From assembly GCF_001870435.1 (NCBI RefSeq), contig NZ_MDDR01000020.1:1-64000 (forward strand): a stretch of DNA of 64,000 nucleotides, given 5' to 3'. The translations under genes and the position numbers were made by a program. A model generated the notes under the pieces. That model was given only the letters and a program-made list of their open reading frames with translations, did not search any database and was not told the DNA's origin. The stretch's first letter is position 1; every line of letters begins with the position of its first letter. Below, in pieces: positions 45,349-54,775 of this stretch. The DNA comes from Pseudomonas costantinii (GTDB taxonomy: Bacteria > Pseudomonadota > Gammaproteobacteria > Pseudomonadales > Pseudomonadaceae).

Positions 45349-46766
45349 GGCTGCACCTCAAGGACTTTGCCGGGATTGAGCAGGTTGTTCGGGTCCAGCG
45401 CCTGTTTGATGCGGCGCATCAGGTCCAGCTCCACCGCGCTTTTATAGCGACCGAGCAGGCCGACCTTACGCTGGCCAATCCCGTGTTCGGCGCTGATGGA
45501 GCCACCATGGGCGTGGGCGCTGTCATGCACCAGCGCGCTCAATTGGGCGTAATGCGCCATGTGCGCCTGCACCGTCGAATCCAACGGATGGGCCACGTTG
45601 TAATGCAGGTTACCGTCGCCCAAATGGCCGAAGGTGAAGTGGCGCACGCCGGGGAAATGCTGCTGCAACAGCGCATCGGTGTGAGCAACGAACGCTACCA
45701 CTTGGGAAATCGGCACCGAAATATCGTGCTTCATGTTTTGCCCGGCACGCTTCTGCGCCTCGCTCATGTTCTCGCGCAGCAGCCACAGGGCGTCGCTTTG
45801 CGCCAGGCTTTCGGCAATCAATGCATCACTCAGCAGTTGCTGCTCGAAGGCTTCGCCGAGCACGTGCTCGAAGGCCTCGCGCGCATGGTTTTCGCCATGG
45901 TTATCGGAGAGTTCGATCAACGCAAACCAGGGTTGGTTTGCCGTTTTGAATGGCTGTGGACCTTGCGGAAACTGATCGCGCAGCAACGCCAGGCAGTCGG
46001 CGCTGAGCAATTCGAAGGCCGTCAAGCTCGCACCAAAACCTGCGCGGGCATGGGACAGAAATGCAACAGCCTGGGCCAGTTCATCAAAGGCCAGCAGCGC
46101 CGTGGCCTGAGCCTTGGGCAGCGGAAAAAGCTTCAAGGTGGCGGCGGTGATAATGCCGAGGGTGCCTTCACTGCCGATGTACAGGTCCCGCAAGTCGTAG
46201 CCGGTATTGTCCTTGCGCAAACCGCGCAGGCCGTGCCAGATCTCACCTTCAGCGGTGACCACTTCCAGGCCCAGAGTCAGCTCTCGGGTGTTGCCATAAC
46301 GCAGCACGCCGGTGCCGCCGGCATTGGTGCCGAGGTTACCGCCAAGGGTACAACTGCCCTCCGCGCCCAGGCTCAGGGGGAACAGGCGATCGGCGTCGCG
46401 GGCCACGTCCTGGACGTTTTGCAGGATGCAGCCGGCTTCTACCGTCAGAGTGTCGTTGTCGGTGTCGACATTGCGCACACGGTTCATCCGGTCGAGCAGT
46501 AACAGCACCGAACGCCCGCTGGCATCCGGCGTGGCGCCAGCCATCAAGCCGGTGTTGCCACCCTGCACGACAATGGGCGCGCTCAAGGCCGCGCAGGCAC
46601 GTACCACCGCCGCCACTTCGTCGGTATTGGCCGGGTGCACGGCCGCGATTACGTGCCCGGTGTAACGCCCCTGTTTGTCAGTGAGGTAGTGCGCAGCCTG
46701 CGCACTGGTTTGCACATGGGCCGCGCCGAGCAGTTGTTGCAAGGTGGCGAAGAGCGTTTCACTCAT
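45345..46766 (-). CDS. FAD-linked D-2-hydroxyacid dehydrogenase
   Basis: A 473-residue member of the GlcD/D-2-hydroxyglutarate dehydrogenase family. The PCMH-type FAD domain has GGNTGLMAGATPD and GSCTLGGNLGTNAGGTGVLRYG; the C-terminal FAD-oxidase domain ends with FGHLGDGNLHYNV, SISAEHGIGQRK and LLNPGKVLEV. ATG 46766 overlaps the binding-protein stop by 8 bases, marking coupled translation; the frame is open 60 bases further. It probably oxidises a D-2-hydroxyacid, giving the keto acid to the adjacent aminotransferase or the reverse route for disposal. Confidence 0.87.
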   Translation of the reverse strand: MSETLFATLQQLLGAAHVQTSAQAAHYLTDKQGRYTGHVIAAVHPANTDEVAAVVRACAALSAPIVVQGGNTGLMAGATPDASGRSVLLLLDRMNRVRNVDTDNDTLTVEAGCILQNVQDVARDADRLFPLSLGAEGSCTLGGNLGTNAGGTGVLRYGNTRELTLGLEVVTAEGEIWHGLRGLRKDNTGYDLRDLYIGSEGTLGIITAATLKLFPLPKAQATALLAFDELAQAVAFLSHARAGFGASLTAFELLSADCLALLRDQFPQGPQPFKTANQPWFALIELSDNHGENHAREAFEHVLGEAFEQQLLSDALIAESLAQSDALWLLRENMSEAQKRAGQNMKHDISVPISQVVAFVAHTDALLQQHFPGVRHFTFGHLGDGNLHYNVAHPLDSTVQAHMAHYAQLSALVHDSAHAHGGSISAEHGIGQRKVGLLGRYKSAVELDLMRRIKQALDPNNLLNPGKVLEVQP

Positions 46767-47565
46767 GGCTGTACTGCTCATGCAGATCGCGCAGCGCCTG
46801 GGACGGCGCCATGCCCGTACGCTCACCCAGGGCGATCAGAAAACCGCTCTTATGCCAGTCGCGCACGATGGCATCGAGTTTGGCTTGAGTGTCGTGTTCA
46901 CCTTTACGAATCCAGATCACCGATTTCGACGGAATCAGGTCACCCGGCAAAGGGATTTCATAACCGGCCCACTCGGCATCGCTGAGCAATGCGTGCAGGG
47001 TCGGGCTGACGTGCACCGCGGCCACGCAACCATTGCCACGCAAGGACAGCAGCGATTCGGACTGGCTGCGAAACGCCTTGATCTGCGCACCATAGGTCTC
47101 TTGCAGCGGCTTGATGAAATTGCTGCCCTGGGACACGCACACCGGCTTGTCCTTCAAGTCAGCCCACTGCTTGATCCCGGCGCCTTTGCGAATCAACGCC
47201 GCGCCGCCCACCTCTTCATAAGGTGTAGGCACGTAGTCGAGGATCTCGGCGCGCTCTTCGGTGAACTGCATATTGGCGATCAGGATGTCGACCTTGCCCT
47301 GTTGCAGGAACTGCACGCGGTTGGGTGCCAGCACCGAAACGGTCTTGGTCTCTACACCCAGCGCTTGGCCGATGCCCTTGGCCAACTCGACGTTGTAGCC
47401 CAGGTGTTCGCCGGTCTTGGGGTCGAGGGTGCCGAACGGCGGGCCGCTGAGAATCACGCCGACGCTGATAGCGTGACGTTGCTGAATCTTGTCCAGGGTT
47501 GCATCCGCGTGGGCGAAGCCCGCACACAGCGCCAGGCCGAGTGCGGTCAAGGTTTTCAGGCTCAT
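46759..47565 (-). CDS. ABC transporter substrate-binding protein 2
   Basis: A 268-residue periplasmic binding protein of the polar amino acid type (SBP family 3). A signal peptide ends at about AGFAHA. The mature part shows VLAPNRVQFLQQGKVDILIANM and SQSESLLSLRGNGCVAAVH. It is clearly paralogous to the protein encoded just upstream; the two share long runs of identity. ATG 47565 begins 2 bases after the preceding stop. Duplicated binding proteins feeding one permease usually widen the ligand range. Confidence 0.9.
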   Translation of the reverse strand: MSLKTLTALGLALCAGFAHADATLDKIQQRHAISVGVILSGPPFGTLDPKTGEHLGYNVELAKGIGQALGVETKTVSVLAPNRVQFLQQGKVDILIANMQFTEERAEILDYVPTPYEEVGGAALIRKGAGIKQWADLKDKPVCVSQGSNFIKPLQETYGAQIKAFRSQSESLLSLRGNGCVAAVHVSPTLHALLSDAEWAGYEIPLPGDLIPSKSVIWIRKGEHDTQAKLDAIVRDWHKSGFLIALGERTGMAPSQALRDLHEQYSHE

Positions 47566-47567
47566 GC

Positions 47568-48404
47568 TCAAGCGCCCTTGAACTGTTTCTGCAACTCCAC
47601 CAGCGCCGGCGACGCCGGGCTGATGTGATTACGGGTCTGGGCGTCGATCAACCAGCCGTTGCGGTGCAGTTCCTTGACGATCGGGTCGAGCTTGGCCTGG
47701 GTGTCGCTTTCGCCGCGACGGGTCCAGATGACGGAGGGCGCCGGGTTGAGTTCCGGGCTGATGGCGCGGTAGTCCTTCCATTCGGCACTGTCATTGATCA
47801 ACGGGTTGATCAGAGTGGCGTCATGCACCGCCGCTACGCAGTTATTGCCACGCAGGGCCAGCAGCGATTCGGACGAACTCTTGAACGCCTTGATCTGTGC
47901 GCCGAACTCGGTCAGCGGCTTCACGTAGCTGCTGCCTTGGGAGGTGCACACCGGTTGGTCCTTGAGGTCTTCCCAGCGCGTAATCTTGCTGTCTTTGAGC
48001 ACCGCCGCGCTGCCGCCAACGCGGTAGAACGGCGTCGGCACAAAACCGAGGATTTCGCCGCGCTCGGCGGTCCATTCCATGTTAGCGATCAGCAGGTCGA
48101 CCTTGCCTTGTTGCAGGAACTGCACGCGATTGGCGGGCAGTACCGGCACCAGTTGCACCTCGGCTTTAAGCTGACGGCCCAGCTCATTGGCCAGGTCGAC
48201 GTTCAAGCCCTTGGGCTTCTGAGTGGCGGGGTCAATGCTGCCAAACGGGCCACCGGAAAGCAGCACGCCGACGACCAACACATGGCGCTGCTCAATTTTG
48301 TCCAGCGTCGCATCGGCCTGCACCACCACGCTGCCGCCCAAGGCAATCATCGCCCCCAAGGCCACTGGCAACCATTTTTTTACCGCCGCACGCTCGAACA
48401 TCAT
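47568..48404 (-). CDS. ABC transporter substrate-binding protein 1, first gene of the sulfur operon
   Basis: A 278-residue periplasmic binding protein with signal peptide (residues 1-30, ending SVVVQA). Conserved SBP family 3 stretches are VLPANRVQFLQQGKVDLLIANM, DQPVCTSQGSSY and WTRRGESDTQAKLDPI. ATG 48404 has CAGGGGAAGTTCC upstream. It opens the nine-gene operon and faces the LysR gene at 48646 across 241 bp. High expression of the first gene fits the need for excess binding protein. Confidence 0.9.
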   Translation of the reverse strand: MMFERAAVKKWLPVALGAMIALGGSVVVQADATLDKIEQRHVLVVGVLLSGGPFGSIDPATQKPKGLNVDLANELGRQLKAEVQLVPVLPANRVQFLQQGKVDLLIANMEWTAERGEILGFVPTPFYRVGGSAAVLKDSKITRWEDLKDQPVCTSQGSSYVKPLTEFGAQIKAFKSSSESLLALRGNNCVAAVHDATLINPLINDSAEWKDYRAISPELNPAPSVIWTRRGESDTQAKLDPIVKELHRNGWLIDAQTRNHISPASPALVELQKQFKGA

Positions 48405-48645
48405 GGAACTTCCCCTGGCTAATGATCGGCGTACCCCGATCTGATGGAGGGCATGCTAGGGAGAGTGCGAACGCAACGGAAATTCAAATATCTCATATCG
48501 TTATAACTTGCCGTATCAGGACGGCCTTTGATTCAGATATATCCCATATTTTATTGACCCTTAAAAAATGATTCTTCAAGAACACATAAAAATCTGTAAT
48601 GTTTAACTTCACACCCTTGATGTAAAACCGCCTCTGGAAATGGCC
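48405..48645. promoter_or_regulatory. Divergent control region of the sulfur operon and LysR gene
   Basis: An AT-rich 241-bp region. GATCGG-CGTACC-CCGATC (about 48424-48441) is an inverted repeat near the operon start. Further on, ATATCTCATATCGTTATAAC and GATTCAGATATATCCCATAT look like LysR-type sites around overlapping promoters. No transcription start can be fixed by eye. Confidence 0.45.
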
Positions 48646-49497
48646 ATGTCGACCCTCGACCTTGAACTCCTGCGCACCTTTATTGCCGTGGTCGACCACC
48701 ACAGCTTCGCCGAAGCCGGCACGCACCTGGCGCGCACTCAGTCGTCCGTGACCCAGCATATGCAGCGCCTGGAGCAGCAAGTAGGCGTGAGCCTGTTCGA
48801 AAAGCGTGGGCGGCAAAAACAGCTGACTGAGCCGGGCTTACAGCTGTTGCGTCATGCGCGGCAGATGCTCTCGTTGAATGACGACGCCTTGAATTCCCTG
48901 CGCGAAAGCAGCCTGAGTGGTGTGTTGCGCATCGGCTCGCCCCACGACATCGCCGACACCATCCTGCCGCCGATCCTTAGCCATATCGCCCGCTCGGCGC
49001 CGCGCCTGCGCCTGGAAATTGATGTGGGCCGCAGTCCTTTTCTGATGGACGACTTGCATCGAGGCAAGGTGGACATGGTGATTTCCACCCGCTCCGATCC
49101 GAATCTTGAAGGGTTCGCGTTGCGGACGTCGCCGGTGTGGTGGATTTGTTCGGCGCAGTACATGCACCAGCCCAGTGAGCCGTTACCGTTGATTCTGGTG
49201 GATGAGCCGAGCATTTATCGGCGTTATGCGCTGGAGGCGCTGGAGCGGGCAAATATTCCTTGGCGGCAGGCGTATTTGGCGTCGAATCTGATTGGGATCA
49301 AGGCTGCGACCCGCGCGGGGCTGGGGGTGACGCCACGGAGTATGGAGATGTTAGGGCCGGATATGCGGGTGTTGGGGGAGACGGATGGGCTGCCCCGTAT
49401 GCCTGACGTTACTTATTATTTGTGGATACGACCGAATACGGCGAATCCAATTGCGCGCAAGGCTTATGACTTGATTCGGGGAAGCCAGGGGCTTTGA
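48646..49497 (+). CDS. LysR-family regulator of the sulfur operon
   Basis: A 283-residue LysR protein. The DNA-binding domain reads LRTFIAVVDHHSFAEAGTHLARTQSSVTQHMQRLEQQVG, and the effector domain starts LRIGSPHDIADTILPP. ATG 48646 is preferred, with CTGGA at a proper distance; ATG 48640 is in frame. Being divergent from the nine-gene operon, it is the likely activator, with the imported compound or an intermediate as inducer. The final third has GT-rich codon use unlike the rest, still in frame. Confidence 0.88.
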   Translation: MSTLDLELLRTFIAVVDHHSFAEAGTHLARTQSSVTQHMQRLEQQVGVSLFEKRGRQKQLTEPGLQLLRHARQMLSLNDDALNSLRESSLSGVLRIGSPHDIADTILPPILSHIARSAPRLRLEIDVGRSPFLMDDLHRGKVDMVISTRSDPNLEGFALRTSPVWWICSAQYMHQPSEPLPLILVDEPSIYRRYALEALERANIPWRQAYLASNLIGIKAATRAGLGVTPRSMEMLGPDMRVLGETDGLPRMPDVTYYLWIRPNTANPIARKAYDLIRGSQGL

Positions 49498-49516
49498 GGG
49501 TTTGTGTGTATTCGCT

Positions 49517-49542
49517 ATCGCAAGCCAGCCGGCTCCCACATT
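49517..49542. repeat. Single REP sequence
   Basis: CGCAAGCCAGCCGGCTCCCA-type REP in the 56-bp gap between convergent LysR and DUF1289 genes. Only one arm is present. Confidence 0.7.
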
Positions 49543-49553
49543 GACCTCACCCG

Positions 49554-50024
49554 TCAGCGTCCCAGCGCATCCTTGAGAAACCCCGGCGCGATGTAGCGCT
49601 GGTAATGGGCTTCGGACAGGATAAAGAACTCCCGATCAATGGCATCGCGCAACTCCGGCAACGCCCAGTCGCGAAACTCCGGCAACAGCACCATGCCATA
49701 GGCTTCAAGGTTGGAAATCACCCGCGCGCCTCGGGCGATTAACTGGTAGGCCCAGCAATACTCGGACTGATGCGGTACAAAGCGGATCTTGCGTTGCTCC
49801 AGTTGCCCGCGCAGGGTCTTGGGGTCGAAGACTTCCAGTTTAGCGGCCATCACCTGTACCAACAGCTGCTCAAGCCTGAGCCATACGGCGCGCTTTTCTT
49901 CTTCGTTATAGCCATTCCACTGGATCACCTCATGGTGGAAGCGCTTGCAGCCACGGCACACGAGATCGCCGTAAACCGTGGAGCACAGGCCGACGCAGGG
50001 GGTCTTGATGGTTTGGTTGGACAT
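49554..50024 (-). CDS. DUF1289 domain protein
   Basis: A 156-residue protein. The N-terminal 50 residues form the DUF1289 cysteine cluster (TPCVGLCSTVYGDLVCRGCKRFHHEV), which looks like a small metal-binding module followed by W-GY-EEEK. The remainder (about 60-156) is a less conserved helical extension. ATG 50024 is chosen because the family begins close to the first cysteine; GTG 50036 is in frame. Function unknown. It is transcribed away from acnB. Confidence 0.82.
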   Translation of the reverse strand: MSNQTIKTPCVGLCSTVYGDLVCRGCKRFHHEVIQWNGYNEEEKRAVWLRLEQLLVQVMAAKLEVFDPKTLRGQLEQRKIRFVPHQSEYCWAYQLIARGARVISNLEAYGMVLLPEFRDWALPELRDAIDREFFILSEAHYQRYIAPGFLKDALGR

Positions 50025-50172
50025 GGGCAGCGACACGCAAATCAGCGAAACAGTGCGCCATGTTAGCCCTTTGTCTAAGGTTCATCACCCAGCAAACTTA
50101 GCGTGGCAACTTACCTTTAGAAATTTTTTGCCGTAGAATCATCCGGCCTTGTAAGGCGCCAATAATCCATTG

Positions 50173-50307
50173 GAAGCTGTTTTCAAAGCGTCACGAGCAC
50201 AGTCGTTCCTTCAGAGCGGTGTTGGCGACGGTTATTTACCCGGTAAATAGCCAACGCCAACCCTCATCAGCTCCGCTCTGCAGGCGTAAAACTTTGAAAG
50301 CAGCTTC
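50173..50307 (+). ncRNA. Large folded element upstream of acnB
   Basis: Four nested inverted repeats form one long hairpin: 16 bp at the base (50173-50188 with 50292-50307, one G-U), CAGAGCGG/CCGCTCTG (50212-50219, 50273-50280), GTTGGCG/CGCCAAC (50221-50227, 50255-50261) and an 11-bp tip GGTTATTTACC/GGTAAATAGCC (50230-50240, 50242-50252). It ends 111 bases before the acnB start. It could be a 5'-leader structure, a separate RNA, or a palindromic repeat. Apart from it, the 50025-50418 gap shows only a poly-T patch near 50125 and no gene. Confidence 0.55.
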
Positions 50308-50418
50308 TGTGAGAAATGCCGGCAGCGCTGGCTTTGCGGCCCAAAAAGCCCCCGAGCGCATGCGTGTCGATCATTTCTGGATGAGCGTCCCGTGGGACCA
50401 CTGATGAGGGTAATAACT

Positions 50419-53028
50419 GTGCTTGAAGCCTACCGCAAACATATCGAAGAGCGCGCAGCACTGGGTATCGTTCCCCAGCCGCTTAACGCCGAACAAACCG
50501 CAGGCCTGGTCGAGCTGCTGAAAAATCCCCCGGCTGGCGAAGAAGAATTCCTCGTTGACCTGATCACCAACCGCATTCCACCAGGCGTTGACGAAGCTGC
50601 CTACGTCAAGGCCGGTTTCCTGTCTGCCCTGGCCAAGGGCCAAGCGTCTTCCCCCCTGATCAGCAAGAAACGCGCTGTTGAACTGCTTGGCACCATGCAA
50701 GGCGGCTACAACATCGTGACCCTGGTCGAGCTGCTGGACGACGCCGAGCTGGCGCCTGTCGCCGCTGCCCAACTCAAGCACACCCTGCTGATGTTCGATG
50801 CGTTCCACGACGTGGCTGAAAAAGCCAAGAACGGCAACGAACACGCTAAAGCCGTGATCCAGTCCTGGGCCGACGGCGAGTGGTTCAAGAACCGCCCAAC
50901 CCTGGCCGACAAGATCAGCCTGCGCGTGTTCAAGGTCACCGGCGAAACCAACACCGACGACCTGTCCCCTGCGCCTGATGCCTGGTCCCGTCCTGACATC
51001 CCGCTGCACGCCCTGGCCATGTTGAAAATGGCTCGCGAAGGCATCGTGCCGGACGAGCAAGGCAAGACCGGCCCGATGAAGCAGATCGAAGAGATGCGCG
51101 GCCAAGGCTTCCCTATCGCCTACGTCGGTGACGTAGTCGGTACCGGTTCGTCGCGTAAATCGGCAACCAACTCCGTACTGTGGTTCTTCGGCGACGACGT
51201 TCCTTACGTACCGAACAAGCGCGCCGGCGGCTTCTGCTTCGGCAGCAAGATCGCTCCAATCTTCTACAACACCATGGAAGATGCCGGCGCACTGCCAATC
51301 GAATTCGACGTCACCAACATGAACATGGGCGACGTGATCGACCTGTACCCGCATGCTGGCAAAGTCACCAAGCACAACAGCGATGAAGTCCTGACCACCT
51401 TCGAAATGAAGACCCCGGTCCTGTTGGACGAAGTCCGTGCCGGCGGTCGTATCCCGCTGATCATCGGCCGTGGCCTGACCGAGAAAGCTCGCGCCGAGCT
51501 GGGCCTGGGCCCTACCGATCTGTTCAAACTGCCTGAAGCACCTGTCGATACCGGCAAGGGCTACACCCTGGCACAGAAAATGGTCGGCAAAGCGTGCGGC
51601 CTGGCAGAAGGCAAAGGCGTTCGCCCTGGCACCTACTGCGAGCCGAAGATGACCACCGTGGGTTCCCAGGACACCACCGGTCCTATGACCCGTGACGAAC
51701 TGAAAGACTTGGCGTGCCTGGGCTTCTCGACCGATCTGGTGATGCAGTCTTTCTGCCACACCGCGGCGTATCCAAAGCCGATCGACGTGACCACCCACCA
51801 CACTCTGCCTGACTTCATCATGACCCGTGGCGGTGTATCGCTGCGTCCAGGCGACGGCATCATCCACAGCTGGCTGAACCGCATGCTGCTGCCGGACACC
51901 GTCGGTACTGGTGGTGACTCCCACACCCGTTTCCCGATGGGCATCTCGTTCCCGGCCGGTTCCGGTCTGGTCGCGTTCGCCGCAGCCACTGGCGTAATGC
52001 CACTGGATATGCCGGAATCGATCCTGGTGCGCTTCAAAGGCAAAATGAAACCTGGCATCACCCTGCGTGACCTGGTTCATGCCATTCCTTACTACGCGAT
52101 CCAATCGGGTCTGCTGACTGTAGAGAAGAAGGGCAAGAAGAACGCCTTCTCTGGCCGCATCCTGGAAATCGAAGGCCTGAACGACCTGACGCTGGAACAA
52201 GCTTTCGAGCTGTCCGACGCCTCGGCTGAACGTTCGGCTGCCGGTTGCACCATCAAGCTGTCGGAAGCGTCGGTCACCGAGTATCTGAACTCCAACATCA
52301 CCCTGCTGCGCTGGATGATCGGCGAAGGCTACGGCGATGCGCGTACCCTGGAACGTCGCGCCCAAGCGATGGAAGCCTGGGTCGCCAACCCGCAGCTGAT
52401 GGTTGCCGATGCCGACGCGGAATACGCCGAAATCATCGAGATCGACCTGGCCGACATCAAGGAGCCTATCCTCTGCGCGCCAAACGACCCGGACGATGCT
52501 CGTCTGTTGTCCAGCGTTGCCGGCGAGAAGATCGACGAAGTGTTCATCGGCTCGTGCATGACCAACATCGGTCACTTCCGCGCTGCCGGTAAGCTGCTGG
52601 AGCAGGTCAAGGGTCAGCTGCCAACCCGTCTGTGGCTGTCGCCGCCGACCAAGATGGACGCTCACCAACTGACCGAAGAAGGCTACTACGGCATCTACGG
52701 CAAGGCTGGCGCGCGCATGGAAATGCCGGGCTGCTCGCTGTGCATGGGCAACCAGGCACGTGTAGAACCGAACTCGACCGTGGTGTCGACGTCGACCCGT
52801 AACTTCCCGAACCGTCTGGGTGATGGCGCGAACGTCTACCTGGCATCGGCTGAGCTGGCGGCAGTAGCCTCCACGCTGGGTCGCCTGCCGACCGTCGAAG
52901 AGTACATGGGTTACGCAGCGAAACTGGATACCATGGCCAGTGACGTCTACCGCTACCTGAACTTCGACCAGATCGCCGAGTTCCGCAAAATCGCAGCAAG
53001 CGCCAACATCCCGGTGATTCAAGCCTAA
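50419..53028 (+). CDS. acnB: Aconitate hydratase B
   Basis: An 869-residue bifunctional aconitate hydratase/2-methylisocitrate dehydratase of the TCA cycle. The N-terminal HEAT-like domain and the swivel domain precede the Fe-S domain, the order specific to AcnB. Cluster cysteines are in [19 protein letters not shown] and [12 protein letters not shown] 50419 is the start: GAGGG precedes it and [13 protein letters not shown] is the family N-terminus. The leader upstream is strongly folded. AcnB with its labile cluster is also an RNA-binding regulator in other bacteria. Confidence 0.95.
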   Translation: MLEAYRKHIEERAALGIVPQPLNAEQTAGLVELLKNPPAGEEEFLVDLITNRIPPGVDEAAYVKAGFLSALAKGQASSPLISKKRAVELLGTMQGGYNIVTLVELLDDAELAPVAAAQLKHTLLMFDAFHDVAEKAKNGNEHAKAVIQSWADGEWFKNRPTLADKISLRVFKVTGETNTDDLSPAPDAWSRPDIPLHALAMLKMAREGIVPDEQGKTGPMKQIEEMRGQGFPIAYVGDVVGTGSSRKSATNSVLWFFGDDVPYVPNKRAGGFCFGSKIAPIFYNTMEDAGALPIEFDVTNMNMGDVIDLYPHAGKVTKHNSDEVLTTFEMKTPVLLDEVRAGGRIPLIIGRGLTEKARAELGLGPTDLFKLPEAPVDTGKGYTLAQKMVGKACGLAEGKGVRPGTYCEPKMTTVGSQDTTGPMTRDELKDLACLGFSTDLVMQSFCHTAAYPKPIDVTTHHTLPDFIMTRGGVSLRPGDGIIHSWLNRMLLPDTVGTGGDSHTRFPMGISFPAGSGLVAFAAATGVMPLDMPESILVRFKGKMKPGITLRDLVHAIPYYAIQSGLLTVEKKGKKNAFSGRILEIEGLNDLTLEQAFELSDASAERSAAGCTIKLSEASVTEYLNSNITLLRWMIGEGYGDARTLERRAQAMEAWVANPQLMVADADAEYAEIIEIDLADIKEPILCAPNDPDDARLLSSVAGEKIDEVFIGSCMTNIGHFRAAGKLLEQVKGQLPTRLWLSPPTKMDAHQLTEEGYYGIYGKAGARMEMPGCSLCMGNQARVEPNSTVVSTSTRNFPNRLGDGANVYLASAELAAVASTLGRLPTVEEYMGYAAKLDTMASDVYRYLNFDQIAEFRKIAASANIPVIQA

Positions 53029-53041
53029 GGTGTGTTGACGT

Positions 53042-53081
53042 AAAAAACGCCGCGTATCGCAAGATACGCGGCGTTTTTTTT
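53042..53081 (+). terminator. acnB terminator
   Basis: A 17-bp stem (53042-53058, 53063-53079) with a GCAA tetraloop and an eight-T tail, 13 bases past the acnB stop. Confidence 0.95.
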
Positions 53082-53085
53082 GATC

Positions 53086-53131
53086 GTTCCCACGCTCCGC
53101 GTGGGAATACCGCCAGTGACGCTCTGCGTCA
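53086..53131. repeat. Two short Pseudomonas palindromes ending on the sulP stop codon
   Basis: GTTCCCACGC-TCC-GCGTGGGAA (53086-53108) is followed by GTGACGC-TCT-GCGTCAC (53115-53131). The second supplies the TGA that ends the convergent SulP gene at 53129. This pair is a common intergenic repeat in fluorescent pseudomonads. Confidence 0.8.
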
Positions 53132-54775
53132 CGCCTTACCCTGCAGCGCCAGCTGCACCGCGCCGTCAACGCTCAAGGCGCTGAGCAACACCCTTGGCGC
53201 AACCGCTTCCGGCAGGGCTTGCAACACTTCCAGGGCCTCATGGCGCACGCGAGCCAGCACCAGACGCTTGCCCTCCCCCTGTACTTGCGCGAAAAACGCC
53301 GCCAGCGCTTCGATACTGGTGCCATCCAGATCAGGCGACTCTTCCAGGCTCAGCACCACCGCCTCTACCGGCGACTGGCGCATCAGGCGCAAGGCCGCGC
53401 CCAGAATGCGTTCGGCATTCGCGAAAAACAGCGCTTCACTGGGCCGCACGATCAGCAGGCCCGGCACGTCCACCGCATCGGCATGATGCTGACGATCAAC
53501 AAAGTCATGACCGCTGCCCAAGCGTCCAAGCACCTGGATATCTGCCGACGACATTTGGCGCAACATCAACACCACACTGATTGCCACCGCTACCAGCAAA
53601 CCATCCAGCACACCGAGCACCAGCACCGCCGCCACCGCACAAATCACCAGCAAACGGTCGCGTCGCCAAAGGAAATAGCGCCCCAGCGGTTGCAAACTCA
53701 AGCCACGCGCCAACGCATAGATCACGATGGCCGCGAGCACCGGTTCCGGGGTCAGCGCGACATACGGCAGCACCGTCAATACGATCAGCAACACCACCAG
53801 CGCGGCGACAACCCCAGCCAAACGCGAACCTGCACCCGCCGCCTCATTGGCTGAAGTCGCCGAATACCCTGCACCGGCGGGCATTCCGTGAAACAACCCG
53901 GACACCAGGTTGGCCGCACCCAACGCCAGCAAGTCGCGATTGGATGACACGCGGTCGCCGTGCTTAAGCGCGAATGAACTGATAGAACCATAGGACTCCG
54001 CGTACAGGATCATGACCAAAGCAAACGCCAGCTCGCCCAAGCGCAGCCAATCGGCGAACGGCAGGTCTGGAAAATGTCCCAGCTCCAGGCGCAAGTCGAT
54101 CAGACCGATCAGCGCCACACCGTGCGCCTGTAAATCCAGATACTGCCCGGCAACGATGCCCAGGATCACCACCAGCAGCCCGCCTGGAAGCCTTGGAATA
54201 CGCGCGCACAGCCACAACACCATCAAGGCCGTCGCAGCCACCATGGCTGCCGGCCAGTTCCAACGCGGCAACTGCTCCAGCAACTGCGGCAGGAAGCGGA
54301 TCAGGTTGTTGTCGGTCAGGTGCACACCGACCACGCCGGCCAGTTGCTTGAGAATGATGGTCAGCGCCAGACCGAAGGCGAAACCGCGCAACACCGGTTT
54401 GGCGATAAACGAGGTGACGCCCCCGAGCTTGAACAGCCCGGCCAACAGGAACAGCACCCCAGTGATCAGCACCAGCCCGAACGCCAGGGACAGCCTCAGC
54501 GCCGGGTCACCGCCCGCCAGGCTGGCGGTGGCAGCGGCCAGTACCGCCGCCGAAGACGATGTGGCCGAAACAATCGCAAAACGGCTGGTGCCGAACAGGC
54601 CGTAGCACACCAGCCCCGCAAATAATGCAATCACCCCGGCCTGGGGTGGCAAAGCGGCGATGCTGGAATACGCCACCGCTTCGGGCAGCAACAAGCCTGC
54701 AATCGCCAGCCCGGCGAGTACATCCTGCAAGCGATTGGGGGGTATAGCCGCCGGTGTATCGGTTTCAGTTTTCAA
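53129..54775 (-). CDS. SulP-family anion transporter with STAS domain
   Basis: A 548-residue inner-membrane transporter. The SulP core covers about residues 15-400 with the signature region LLLPEAVAYSSIAALPPQAG and multiple helices; the cytoplasmic STAS domain is about 430-545 (VPGLLIVRPSEALFFANAERI, DLDGTSIEALAAFF). The family carries sulfate, bicarbonate or dicarboxylates. No ATG is available: TTG 54775 is taken, with GGATGG upstream, and TTG 54784 would extend three residues and overlap the ParB-like gene more. Likely co-transcribed with it. Substrate unknown. Confidence 0.86.
   Translation of the reverse strand: MKTETDTPAAIPPNRLQDVLAGLAIAGLLLPEAVAYSSIAALPPQAGVIALFAGLVCYGLFGTSRFAIVSATSSSAAVLAAATASLAGGDPALRLSLAFGLVLITGVLFLLAGLFKLGGVTSFIAKPVLRGFAFGLALTIILKQLAGVVGVHLTDNNLIRFLPQLLEQLPRWNWPAAMVAATALMVLWLCARIPRLPGGLLVVILGIVAGQYLDLQAHGVALIGLIDLRLELGHFPDLPFADWLRLGELAFALVMILYAESYGSISSFALKHGDRVSSNRDLLALGAANLVSGLFHGMPAGAGYSATSANEAAGAGSRLAGVVAALVVLLIVLTVLPYVALTPEPVLAAIVIYALARGLSLQPLGRYFLWRRDRLLVICAVAAVLVLGVLDGLLVAVAISVVLMLRQMSSADIQVLGRLGSGHDFVDRQHHADAVDVPGLLIVRPSEALFFANAERILGAALRLMRQSPVEAVVLSLEESPDLDGTSIEALAAFFAQVQGEGKRLVLARVRHEALEVLQALPEAVAPRVLLSALSVDGAVQLALQGKA

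Noticed and set aside
50371..53169. Very long open frame (over 900 codons) antisense to acnB
   Set aside because: It mirrors the third-position GC bias of acnB, has no ribosome-binding site or recognisable domains and reads as low-complexity His/Gln/Val/Gly sequence.
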